From contig CAKVCK010000017.1 in the NCBI GenBank assembly GCA_934725575.1, positions 19,584 through 83,583 of the forward strand: a DNA stretch of 64,000 bases, read 5' to 3'. Positions 43,524-51,478 of the stretch are shown here, piece by piece. Numbering within the stretch: the first letter of the stretch is position 1; the number at the start of each line of letters is the position of its first letter. The notes below the pieces were generated by a model. That model saw only the letters and a list, made by a program, of their open reading frames with translations. It made no database searches and had not been told where the DNA came from. A program made the position numbers and the translations under genes. This stretch comes from an uncultured Bacteroidales bacterium (GTDB lineage Bacteria > Bacteroidota > Bacteroidia > Bacteroidales > UBA932).

Positions 43524-45863
43524 ATGAATTTTAAGTGGTTATACGCAGGCATATTCCTGCTTCTCTGCGTCGGTGCGGCCGCGCAGCAGCCTTCCTCCAA
43601 GGCAAGTTATGTCGATCCTTTCATCGGAACCGACGGTATGGGACACACTTTTCCGGGGGCGTGCGTGCCTTTCGGCGGGGTTCAGCTGAGCCCTGACACG
43701 GACACCATCCCTCACAATGTGAACGGGAAATACCAGCCGAGGACTTATGAATATTGCGCCGGCTACCGTTACTCAGACCCTACGATCGTCGGGTTCAGCC
43801 ACACCCACTTCAGCGGCACGGGTCACTCGGATCTGGGCGACATCCTCCTGATGCCGACCACGGGAGCGCTGAGACTTAACCCCGGCACGGCGGACAACCC
43901 GGACGGCGGCTACCGCAGCCGCTTCTCGCACTCCACGGAGAAAGCCTCGGCGGGACGCTACGAGGTGACGCTGGACGACTATGGCGTAAAGGCTCGTCTG
44001 ACCGCCACCACCAGAGTCGGAATCCATGAATATTCATTCCCTAAAGGCGTTGACGGACAGGTGATTCTGGACCTCATCCACGGGATCTACAACTACGACG
44101 GCAAGACCCTCTGGGCGGAGGTGCAGGTGCGGAACGACACCCTTCTGACCGGCTACCGCATCACCAACGGCTGGGCCCGCACGAACTACACCTACTTCGC
44201 GATCTCCTTCTCGCAGCCTATCACTGAATATGGCTACGCGGACCGCGAGAAGATCAATTATAAAGGAGGCTGGAGCAAGTTCGACCAGTACCACAACTTC
44301 CCGGCGATGGCCGGACGCAAGCTGGTGGCCTGGTTCAAGTTCGCGACTTCCAGGAACCCGGAGCTGACCGTGAAAGTTGCCCTGTCCGCCACAGGTGCCG
44401 AAGGGGCGCTGAAGAACCTTGCGGCGGAGGCCTCCGGGAAGTCTTTCGACCAGATCGCCGCCGAGGCGACATCCGCTTGGGAGAAAGAGCTTTCCCAGAT
44501 TGAGATCCAGGGAACCGAGGACGAGAAGAGGATGTTCTACACTTCCCTCTACCACACGATGATCAACCCGTCAGTCTACATGGACGTGGACGGGAAGTAC
44601 AGAGGCCTCGACCACGAGATCCATCAGGCCGACGGCTTCACGAACTACACAGTGTTCTCACTTTGGGATACTTACCGTGCCGAGCATCCGTTCCTGGCCC
44701 TGTTCAAGCCGGACCGTGACAGGGATATGGTGGAGTCGATGCTGGCCCACTACGACCAGAACGTGCTGCACTTCCTTCCTGTCTGGAGCCATTGTGCCAA
44801 CGAGAACTGGTGCATGAGCGGCTACCATGCCGTCCCTGTGCTGGCCGACGCCATCACCAAAGGGCTGGACATCGACCGCGACCGCGCCCTTGAGGCGATG
44901 GTAACCACCTCAAAGGCAGACTGGTACGCCGGGCTTGGGGAATATATGAGGCTTGGCTATGTGCCTTACGACAAGATCTCCACCGCCAGCAACACGCTGG
45001 AATATTCCTACGACGACTGGACCATCTGGCACACCGCCCGGCTCGCGGGTAATGACAAGGTGGCCGATGAATATCTCGCACGCGCGCAATATTACAGGAA
45101 TGTGTTCGACACCGAGCTTGGGTTCGCCCGCCCGAAATATGCTGACGGAACCTTCAAGAAGGATTTCGACATCATGCAGACTATGGGAGAGGGCTTCATC
45201 GAGGGCAACTCGCTGAACTTCTCGTTCCACGCTCCGCAGGACGTGTATGGCGTGATGGCTCTGATGGGCGGCGAGAAGAAGTTCATCTCCGCGCTGGACG
45301 AACTCTTCTACAATGATCTTCCTGAATATGCCTACGCGACGAACGAGGACATCACGAAGGACTGCCTGATCGGCGGCTACGTGCACGGCAACGAGCCGAG
45401 CCATCATATTCCTTACCTCTATGCCTGGACAAACCAGCCGTGGAAGACGCAGTACTGGATGAGGGAGATCATCAACAGGATGTATCGTCCTGATATTCAC
45501 GGATTAGGAGGAAATGACGATTGCGGTCAGATGTCCGCCTGGTACATCTTCGGCGTGCTTGGATTCTATCCGGTATGTCCAGGAAGCGACCAGTACGTGT
45601 TCGGCGCTCCGTACCTTCCTTATGCCAAGATCGCCCTTCCGAACGGCAAGACCCTTGAGGTTAAAGCCTCTGGCGTGAGCGACACAAACCGCTATGTGAA
45701 GAAGGTTCTGCGCAACGGCATCGAGTGCAAAAAGCTCTACATCACCCACGACGACCTCCTTCAAGGCGGCACCATTGAGTTTGTGATGGCCTCCAAGCCG
45801 AACAAGGCCCGCGGCCAGAAACCTGCCGACAAGCCGTACTCCCTTTCCGCAAAGGTGAAGTAA
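43524..45863 (+). CDS. GH92 family alpha-mannosidase, exported
   Basis: The frame opens at 43464, but the ATG at 43524 gives a clean signal peptide (MNFKWLYAGIFLLLCVGAAA) and 779 residues. GH92 marks are YVDPFIGTDGMGHTFPG, PFGGVQLSPDTD, FSHTHFSGTGHSDLGDIL and the C-terminal GGNDDCGQMSAWYIFG with YPVCPGSDQY. It should be a calcium-dependent exo-alpha-mannosidase acting outside the cytoplasm. It diverges from the SusC-led operon, and is the only glycoside hydrolase next to it. It is related to, but clearly different from, the GH92 at 20828. Strong terminator at 45907-45946. Confidence 0.94.
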   Translation: MNFKWLYAGIFLLLCVGAAAQQPSSKASYVDPFIGTDGMGHTFPGACVPFGGVQLSPDTDTIPHNVNGKYQPRTYEYCAGYRYSDPTIVGFSHTHFSGTGHSDLGDILLMPTTGALRLNPGTADNPDGGYRSRFSHSTEKASAGRYEVTLDDYGVKARLTATTRVGIHEYSFPKGVDGQVILDLIHGIYNYDGKTLWAEVQVRNDTLLTGYRITNGWARTNYTYFAISFSQPITEYGYADREKINYKGGWSKFDQYHNFPAMAGRKLVAWFKFATSRNPELTVKVALSATGAEGALKNLAAEASGKSFDQIAAEATSAWEKELSQIEIQGTEDEKRMFYTSLYHTMINPSVYMDVDGKYRGLDHEIHQADGFTNYTVFSLWDTYRAEHPFLALFKPDRDRDMVESMLAHYDQNVLHFLPVWSHCANENWCMSGYHAVPVLADAITKGLDIDRDRALEAMVTTSKADWYAGLGEYMRLGYVPYDKISTASNTLEYSYDDWTIWHTARLAGNDKVADEYLARAQYYRNVFDTELGFARPKYADGTFKKDFDIMQTMGEGFIEGNSLNFSFHAPQDVYGVMALMGGEKKFISALDELFYNDLPEYAYATNEDITKDCLIGGYVHGNEPSHHIPYLYAWTNQPWKTQYWMREIINRMYRPDIHGLGGNDDCGQMSAWYIFGVLGFYPVCPGSDQYVFGAPYLPYAKIALPNGKTLEVKASGVSDTNRYVKKVLRNGIECKKLYITHDDLLQGGTIEFVMASKPNKARGQKPADKPYSLSAKVK

Positions 45864-45906
45864 CTTGCCAGTGGAGAGTAAGCCTTTATTCTGCAATATA
45901 TTAAGC

Positions 45907-45946
45907 GAAGTCCTTTAGCCGACACCGGCTAAAGGACTTCACTTTT
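45907..45946 (+). terminator. Terminator after the GH92 gene
   Basis: A perfect 15-base-pair stem (45907-45921 with 45926-45940) with a 4-base loop is followed by ACTTTTAT. It ends the GH92 transcript 44 bases after the stop codon. Confidence 0.92.
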
Positions 45947-45982
45947 ATGATTGATCACCAATCGTTTGCTCTGCACGGCGTT

Positions 45983-46273
45983 TTATCGCAACGCCTCAAT
46001 CTGGACCTCACTCAGCCCTGTGAACAGCATAATCTGATCCACAGGCATTCCGCCAAGAAGCATAGCCTTTGCCACCTCGGCTTTTCCCTCAGCCATTCCT
46101 TCGGCCAGCCATTTGTCTTTTGCTTGTTGTAGTCCCTCTTTGAGTCCCCTGCGGTAGCCCTGCGGTTCGCTGCCCTCAAGATAAGGCAGCATTTCATCCT
46201 TTGAAATCATATCGCTGAAATAACTTTCTATCTGCTCGTCACTGAGGCGGCGGATGCGTATTGCTCCCTTCAA
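45983..46273 (-). CDS. Small protein resembling the C-terminus of an Rpn-type nuclease
   Basis: This 96-residue frame (TTG start, AAGGAG immediately before it) has the tail of Rpn/PDDEXK transposase-family proteins: SDEQIESYFSDMISKDEMLPYL, then a GYRRGLKEGLQQAK and EGMAEGKAEVAKAMLLGG repeat helix, and a last helix-turn-like MPVDQIMLFTGLSEVQIEALR. The catalytic D...ExQ region is missing. The full-length relative is at 24883-25842. A -7 promoter element lies just upstream (46312-46319), so it may be expressed as a stand-alone coiled-coil protein; otherwise it is a decayed remnant. The upstream open frame continues a little beyond the TTG without resembling the nuclease. Confidence 0.6.
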   Translation of the reverse strand: MKGAIRIRRLSDEQIESYFSDMISKDEMLPYLEGSEPQGYRRGLKEGLQQAKDKWLAEGMAEGKAEVAKAMLLGGMPVDQIMLFTGLSEVQIEALR

Positions 46274-46311
46274 CTCCTTGAGCCAGAAAACTTTCGCCGC
46301 AGCGGTCCTTG

Positions 46312-46319
46312 CAAAGATA
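46312..46319 (-). promoter_or_regulatory. Promoter -7 element of the small Rpn-tail gene
   Basis: The minus strand reads TATCTTTG, a full consensus match, 38 bases upstream of the TTG start. A TTG on the minus strand (46344-46342) is 22 bases further up, somewhat long for the -33. The rest of the 46320-46560 spacer is AT-rich with no ORF I can support. Confidence 0.5.
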
Positions 46320-46562
46320 CTGAATATCCTGCACCATCCGGCAACGGGGCTGTCATAATGTTAATAATGGAGTATGTTTTGATCACCGTAAGGGAATTAA
46401 TCGAACTTATCAACGAACTGCTTTAACTAATTCGTTTCATCTGAAGACATTCACCTGTCACGTAATGTGGATATTATTTGTTTAATTAACCTAATGTTAT
46501 GCGATGGTAAACTCTGCTGAAAGTCTAAATTTTACCGGTTTTCCGCTGAGTTTGTAAAGTTA

Positions 46563-46605
46563 AACCTTGCGGAAAGTCGATTTTTTTTTAACTTTGCGCA
46601 AGGTT
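46563..46605 (+). promoter_or_regulatory. Promoter of the ATPase gene inside an inverted repeat
   Basis: TTG (46567-46569), 19 bases and TAACTTTG (46589-46596) form a strong Bacteroidetes promoter. A perfect 9-base inverted repeat, AACCTTGCG (46563-46571) and CGCAAGGTT (46597-46605), brackets it, covering the -33 element on one side and the start site on the other. This is operator-like and could also fold. The ATG follows 14 bases after the right arm. Confidence 0.75.
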
Positions 46606-46618
46606 ATCAAGGAATATA

Positions 46619-48022
46619 ATGAAGATAATAGGCAGAAAATCAGAGATTGGGCAGATCCGGAAGTTGTATGATTCCGGGAAATCAGAGTTCGTTGTCGTAT
46701 ATGGGAGAAGGCGTGTAGGAAAGACATTTCTGGTAAACCAGTTCTTTGACAATAAGTTCCTTTTCAAGGTGACCGGACTTGCGGTCAAGGACAAGGCCGC
46801 ACAGTTGGTCAATTTCGGTGAGGCCCTCAAAAAGCAAGGTTCTCCCCTTTGTCCTTACCCAAAATCCTGGATGGAAGCGTTTGGCTTCCTGAAGACGCTT
46901 ATCGAAAGTTCAAAAGTGAAAGGCCGCAAGGTTGTGTTCATCGACGAGTTGCCGTTTATGTACACTAATCGATGCGATCTGGTAGTGGCCATCGAGCACT
47001 TTTGGAATGATTGGGGATGCACGCAAGACGATCTTATGCTGATTGTCTGCGGATCCGCCACATCTTGGATAACAAAGAAGATTCTCAGGAACAAGGGCGG
47101 TCTGCATAACAGGGTGACCGGGAAAATCTATCTCAGGCCATTCAGCTTGGCGGAATGTAAGGCCTATTTCAAAACAGTCGGGATAAACCTTGATGAAAAG
47201 GACATCGCTGAATGTTATATGATTATGGGCGGAATCCCGTATTATCTCAGCCTCTTTGAGAAAGGGAAAAGCCTCGCGCAGAACGTGGATGACCTATTCT
47301 TCAAAAGAAAAGGTAAACTGGATGGCGAGTTCGATAATTTGTACGCCTCTCTGTTTGAGAACAGCGAGGACTATATGAAGGTTATCGAGGCTCTCAGCCG
47401 CAGGAACGCCGGTCTGACCAGAAAAGAGATTATCGCCACTACAGGTCTCCCCGATGGCGGAGGCCTCAGCACAATCCTGTCAGATCTGGACGATTGTGAC
47501 ATTATACGGAAATATAAAGCCTTTGGCAAAAAGGAGAATGACGCCGTCTATCAACTGACTGATTTCTACACAATATTCTATTACAAGTTCATCAAGAAAT
47601 ATGGCACCTCGGACAAACCGTTCTGGTCTTACCAGATTGGTACAACACTTCATAGCGCTTGGGCTGGGATCGCGTTCGAGAGGCTATGTATGTGTCATCA
47701 TATTCAGATAGAAAAAGCACTTGGCATTCAAGGCATAATGACCGAGACATCAGCGTGGCGATCGGAAAGCGCACAGATTGATATGGTGATAAGCCGTGCT
47801 GACCGCGTCATTGACCTCTGTGAGATCAAATTCTGGGAAGGGCCTTTCTCCATCACCAAAAGATACCGTCAGGAACTTGACAACAAGATCAACTCATTCC
47901 GTGATTCCCTCAAACTCCGCCGGACTCTCCACCTCGTCTTCATCACAACCTACGGCCTGAAGCCCAATGAATATAGCGGCGTGGTTCAGAACGAAGTGAC
48001 CTTGAATAACCTTTTCGAGTAA
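46619..48022 (+). CDS. AAA family ATPase with C-terminal DUF234 nuclease-like domain
   Basis: This 467-residue protein has Walker A YGRRRVGKT at 28-36, Walker B KVVFIDELPFM around 104-114, and a sensor-like LIVCGSATSWITKKI. A winged-helix-like middle follows (about 240-310, LSRRNAGLTRKEIIATTGL). The C-terminal part (about 380-467) has IDMVISRADRVIDLCEIKFW, the Asp and E-x-K of a PD-(D/E)XK fold. This is the archaeal-type ATPase/DUF234 family, common and often multicopy in gut Bacteroidetes. Its biological role is unsettled; defence or mobile-element links have been suggested. It is a single-gene unit with its own promoter inside an inverted repeat and a terminator at 48046. Confidence 0.9.
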   Translation: MKIIGRKSEIGQIRKLYDSGKSEFVVVYGRRRVGKTFLVNQFFDNKFLFKVTGLAVKDKAAQLVNFGEALKKQGSPLCPYPKSWMEAFGFLKTLIESSKVKGRKVVFIDELPFMYTNRCDLVVAIEHFWNDWGCTQDDLMLIVCGSATSWITKKILRNKGGLHNRVTGKIYLRPFSLAECKAYFKTVGINLDEKDIAECYMIMGGIPYYLSLFEKGKSLAQNVDDLFFKRKGKLDGEFDNLYASLFENSEDYMKVIEALSRRNAGLTRKEIIATTGLPDGGGLSTILSDLDDCDIIRKYKAFGKKENDAVYQLTDFYTIFYYKFIKKYGTSDKPFWSYQIGTTLHSAWAGIAFERLCMCHHIQIEKALGIQGIMTETSAWRSESAQIDMVISRADRVIDLCEIKFWEGPFSITKRYRQELDNKINSFRDSLKLRRTLHLVFITTYGLKPNEYSGVVQNEVTLNNLFE

Positions 48023-48045
48023 TTGAGTTCACTGTCAGAGGAACG

Positions 48046-48080
48046 AAAAGAGGCGGCCGGGATTCCGGTCGCCTCTTTTT
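48046..48080. terminator. Bidirectional terminator between the ATPase and lipoprotein genes
   Basis: AAAAGAGGCG(G)CCGG and CCGG(T)CGCCTCTTTTT form a long GC-rich stem with a 4-base loop. A and T runs on both sides suit termination of both convergent transcripts. Confidence 0.9.
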
Positions 48081-48101
48081 ATAACGTTGCTGAAAGCAGG
48101 A

Positions 48102-49742
48102 TTACTTCTTGGCGAAGTACATACTGTCAGAGTTGCTGTTCTTGTAGTTCGCCTGGTAGATCACGTCATAGCTGCCGGCGATTGAAGACTTGTCGGCGGA
48201 TGTCGCCTTGACGCAGGAGATACCACAGATGTAATACTTTCCGTTGCTGGTCTTCTGACCAGCGCCATAGTACTGGTACTTCAAGGTCTTCAGGTCTTCG
48301 CTGACCGTGAACCAGAGCCAGTCGTAGTTGGAGTCGGAGAACGCCTTGTCTCCAGGAGCGAAGTTGTAGTTGCCCCAAGTGTTCACACCGGCGCATTCAG
48401 GGATATATACACAATACTTGCCTGCTCCGGCGGACTGTGCGGCACGACGGTCGAAGAAGACACCGAAGTTGACAGTTCTGGCCTCGTAGTCGATCTCAAC
48501 GCAGGCATCTAGAACTGATTCAAGGTACAATCCCTTGATACCGAGGTTGTTGGTGTGCTCTTTGCCTGAAGCGTCGGTCAAGGTCTCCTTCTTGAGAGGC
48601 TCGCCGAATGTCACCACAGTTTCGTTCGCATTGTTGTCACCACCGGTTACTGTACCGTTAGGATTGAACCTCTTGGAGTAAAGCGTCCAGCTTCCCTTGA
48701 AGTCGTTTGCTCCGATCTGGGTGAAGATGTAGGTGTGGCCGTTGTTCAGCACAACTTTTCCGACACGCACGCTGCCTGTCTTGTTCTCCTCGACAGTGAG
48801 GACACCATCCTTTACAGTGATCCAGTTGCTTGCGCTCTCAACTTGGGCATAAACATCGGGAACAGTGTATTTCTCGTCGCCGATCCAATAGTTGAACTCT
48901 TTGGCGTCAACACTCTGAGCGATCTCGGTGGTCTTGCCGGCCACGATATTCGTAACCTCAAGGGCATTGCCGTAGGTGGTAGTCTGGATGTGGGAGATGA
49001 GGTTGGTGTTGGTGTACTCTCCACCTACAGGCCAGATGGCGACGTAAGCGGTGGCGGTGCATTTCACCGTGTCAACAATGGCAGGAACGGTGATCGCACC
49101 TTTCGTGCTTGACTTTTCAGGAGAATCAAGCGCCAGTTCAATCTTGTTGTACTGTGCGTCACCACCAAGCGTTACTGTGGTCTCGCCCGGTTTGACTCTG
49201 GTCCCCTCCGGATAAGACACCACGATCTTTGCGATACCGGTCTTGTAGGCAAGTGATACGGAGCCCTTACCTCCTGACAGGCCGCTGACAGGGGTGGAGC
49301 CAACAATCACCTGATGCGCCATGGCATCAGCAAGCGTACCTTTCTGACCGCCCAAATTCACAAATGTCGGAGCGGATCCATAGTTCACGAGATTGGTCTC
49401 GTTGTTGTCAACATAGACGAAAGCCGTCTCAGCGTCATTCGGCACGGCCACACGGTTGCTGAATGATGCGGTCTTGCCTTCTGCCGCCTCGCCTCTGAGG
49501 ATCTGGGTTCTTCCCACTGAAGTACCGTCAGCCTTCGCGAAACGTATACGGAGGAAATCCTTGGCTGTGAAAGCGGTCTTCATGCCCTCACCCTGTGCGG
49601 ACGGAAGGGTAGCCTCGATTGTCAAGGCTTTCACGGTAGCGTTTTCATCCTTGAACTCCTTCACATCCTCACCCTTGTCGCAGGCTGAGAACATTGCCAT
49701 TGCGGAAAGAGCGCAAGCGAATGTCAATAATATTTTTTTCAT
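48102..49742 (-). CDS. Fimbrillin-like lipoprotein with novel C-terminal module (pair B operon)
   Basis: This 546-residue lipoprotein has Cys21 (MFSACDKGEDVKEF; acidic tail suited to surface export). The N-terminal 270 residues resemble fimbrillin-like proteins (LTIEATLPSAQ, FLRIRFAKADG). A BACON-like strand set follows, then a C-terminal module at 357-546 (about 48102-48674). That module is close to the one ending the protein at 32073: DFKGSWTLYSKRF, TNNLGIKGLY, EIDYEARTVNFGVFFDRRAA, YDWLWFTVSEDL, ICGISCVKATS, YDVIYQAN and MYF near the end. It is the third and last gene of the second SusC/SusD operon, 32 bases after SusD. No enzyme motif is visible. Confidence 0.82.
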   Translation of the reverse strand: MKKILLTFACALSAMAMFSACDKGEDVKEFKDENATVKALTIEATLPSAQGEGMKTAFTAKDFLRIRFAKADGTSVGRTQILRGEAAEGKTASFSNRVAVPNDAETAFVYVDNNETNLVNYGSAPTFVNLGGQKGTLADAMAHQVIVGSTPVSGLSGGKGSVSLAYKTGIAKIVVSYPEGTRVKPGETTVTLGGDAQYNKIELALDSPEKSSTKGAITVPAIVDTVKCTATAYVAIWPVGGEYTNTNLISHIQTTTYGNALEVTNIVAGKTTEIAQSVDAKEFNYWIGDEKYTVPDVYAQVESASNWITVKDGVLTVEENKTGSVRVGKVVLNNGHTYIFTQIGANDFKGSWTLYSKRFNPNGTVTGGDNNANETVVTFGEPLKKETLTDASGKEHTNNLGIKGLYLESVLDACVEIDYEARTVNFGVFFDRRAAQSAGAGKYCVYIPECAGVNTWGNYNFAPGDKAFSDSNYDWLWFTVSEDLKTLKYQYYGAGQKTSNGKYYICGISCVKATSADKSSIAGSYDVIYQANYKNSNSDSMYFAKK

Positions 49743-49774
49743 CTGAATATAATTCTAGTTGTGGATAATGACTG

Positions 49775-51460
49775 TTAGTTCCAGTAAGGATTGCCCTGAC
49801 GCTCCTTCTGAGGGATCTCCCAAGTGAAGCCTTCTGCAGGAATCTGAGTCTCGCTCCAATGGTTCGCTCCACGGGCGTTCTGAACGCCCCAGCGCTTCTG
49901 GTTGAAGAACGCCCAATCGCCTTCTCCCCACATCTCGATGCGCCACTGAAGTTTGACCATCTCCATAACACTCTTGCCAGGCATCGTGTTGTCGCATGTC
50001 ATGGCGGTGGCGCCGCTCTTTGTGCGGGCCGCAAGCAGTTTGTCAAGCAATGCCTTTGCCTGAGCGTCCTGTCCACCCTGAGCGTATGCCTCGGCGACCA
50101 TCAGCAAGACGGCTGAGGAACGGAGGTAGATGTTGTCGGATGTGGTGGCCTCGTTCGTGTGGTTTTTGTAACCGATAGCCGAGGATGCCGCCCATTTGAG
50201 AGACGTGTATTTCGGCATAGTGTACTGGTACCAGGTCGTGTCAGCACCGTTGTTGGTGTAAACGTGGAAATCCTCGAAATCCTCAGGGAGAATGCAAGCC
50301 TTGCGGCAGTCATTATCCGAAAGCGCGTCGTAGATTCCTTTGTCCACCTGATAGTAGCCTGAAGGGCTGCGCTTGAGGGCATTGAGACCAGCGTTGGTCC
50401 AGAAGATGTTGGATGAGCCTCTGGCACCGCCGAAAATCGCCTCAGGATTCTTCTCCAGATTGTAGAAGGCGTTCTGTGTGGCGTTGAAGTCGGATCCGTT
50501 CCAAGAGGTTCCCTGAGGCAGGGATGCGGTGACACCAGCGCGAGAGTTCACAGAGGCCAACAAGCTTGCCTTCATACCATAATCATCGGCGTTGATCAGG
50601 TTAGGGAAATGGCTGAGGAGGTCATTCCCCGCCTCTATCACGGTCTTCCAGTCCTTGCTGTCAAGGGCGGCGCGGCAGCGGTAGTACTGTGCCACGGCGC
50701 AGTCGATGTCGTAAATCTGGGCAGCCTCGTTACCGATGGTATAGCCTTTCTCTCCGAGCGTGGAATCGTGGAAAAGATCCACAGCCTCCTTAAGTGTAGT
50801 GTTGATCCAATTCCAGGTCTCGGCGACCGAGAGCGGAGCCTTGGCGGCATTATAGGTGTAGGCATCGTAGATCGGCCAGCCCTGCTTTGTAGTGGAGGTC
50901 ACATCCTGAAGGTCAGTGTAGCGCTCCATCAGCATCATGTAGCAGATAGCCTTCATTGTCAGTGCCTGGGCGCGGCTGGAACCCATTCTTGGATACTTCT
51001 CGACACGCTCCTCGGTAAGGAAGTCAAGCGCCTTGAGTGCGGGTCCGAGCTTGAGTACAGGGGCGAGATAGTAGCCATAGTTCTGGATCTCCTGATCCGT
51101 TCTCCAATAAGTGTTGTTTGCAAGATTCTGATACCAAGTCGAGTATGTTCCTTGGTTCAGTCTATCGCCTTCAACCACGTCGCCAGACTGGCAGAAACGG
51201 CGGAACTCAAAATTGGATTCGTAAGCGGAAGCGTTGGAATAGCCACCGGCGATCGCAGCGTTGTAGATGTTGATGTAACCTGGCAGAGAACCAACGAGAC
51301 CTGTCAGAACCTGCTGCTCTGCCTCTTCACTTCCTCCGATGAACTCCGCCATCTCATCATCCGTGAAATAGTTTGGGTTGTTCACGTCCAGCAGCGATGT
51401 GCAGGATGAAAGGCTTAAGCCAAGGACAGTTGCGGCTAAAAGACTTTTATATGTTTTCAT
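49775..51460 (-). CDS. SusD/RagB family lipoprotein (pair B)
   Basis: This 561-residue lipoprotein (Cys20, LSLSSCTSLLDVNNPNYF) has TPR-like helices and the C-terminal SusD-type region, with VMEMVKLQWRIEMWGEGDWAFFNQKRW near the end and a final NPYWN. It sits 18 bases after the SusC stop. With its partner it should capture and import a glycan or other large nutrient; the substrate cannot be inferred, since no glycoside hydrolase lies in this operon. Confidence 0.93.
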   Translation of the reverse strand: MKTYKSLLAATVLGLSLSSCTSLLDVNNPNYFTDDEMAEFIGGSEEAEQQVLTGLVGSLPGYINIYNAAIAGGYSNASAYESNFEFRRFCQSGDVVEGDRLNQGTYSTWYQNLANNTYWRTDQEIQNYGYYLAPVLKLGPALKALDFLTEERVEKYPRMGSSRAQALTMKAICYMMLMERYTDLQDVTSTTKQGWPIYDAYTYNAAKAPLSVAETWNWINTTLKEAVDLFHDSTLGEKGYTIGNEAAQIYDIDCAVAQYYRCRAALDSKDWKTVIEAGNDLLSHFPNLINADDYGMKASLLASVNSRAGVTASLPQGTSWNGSDFNATQNAFYNLEKNPEAIFGGARGSSNIFWTNAGLNALKRSPSGYYQVDKGIYDALSDNDCRKACILPEDFEDFHVYTNNGADTTWYQYTMPKYTSLKWAASSAIGYKNHTNEATTSDNIYLRSSAVLLMVAEAYAQGGQDAQAKALLDKLLAARTKSGATAMTCDNTMPGKSVMEMVKLQWRIEMWGEGDWAFFNQKRWGVQNARGANHWSETQIPAEGFTWEIPQKERQGNPYWN

Positions 51461-51478
51461 GTTTATTCGCGTTTAATT

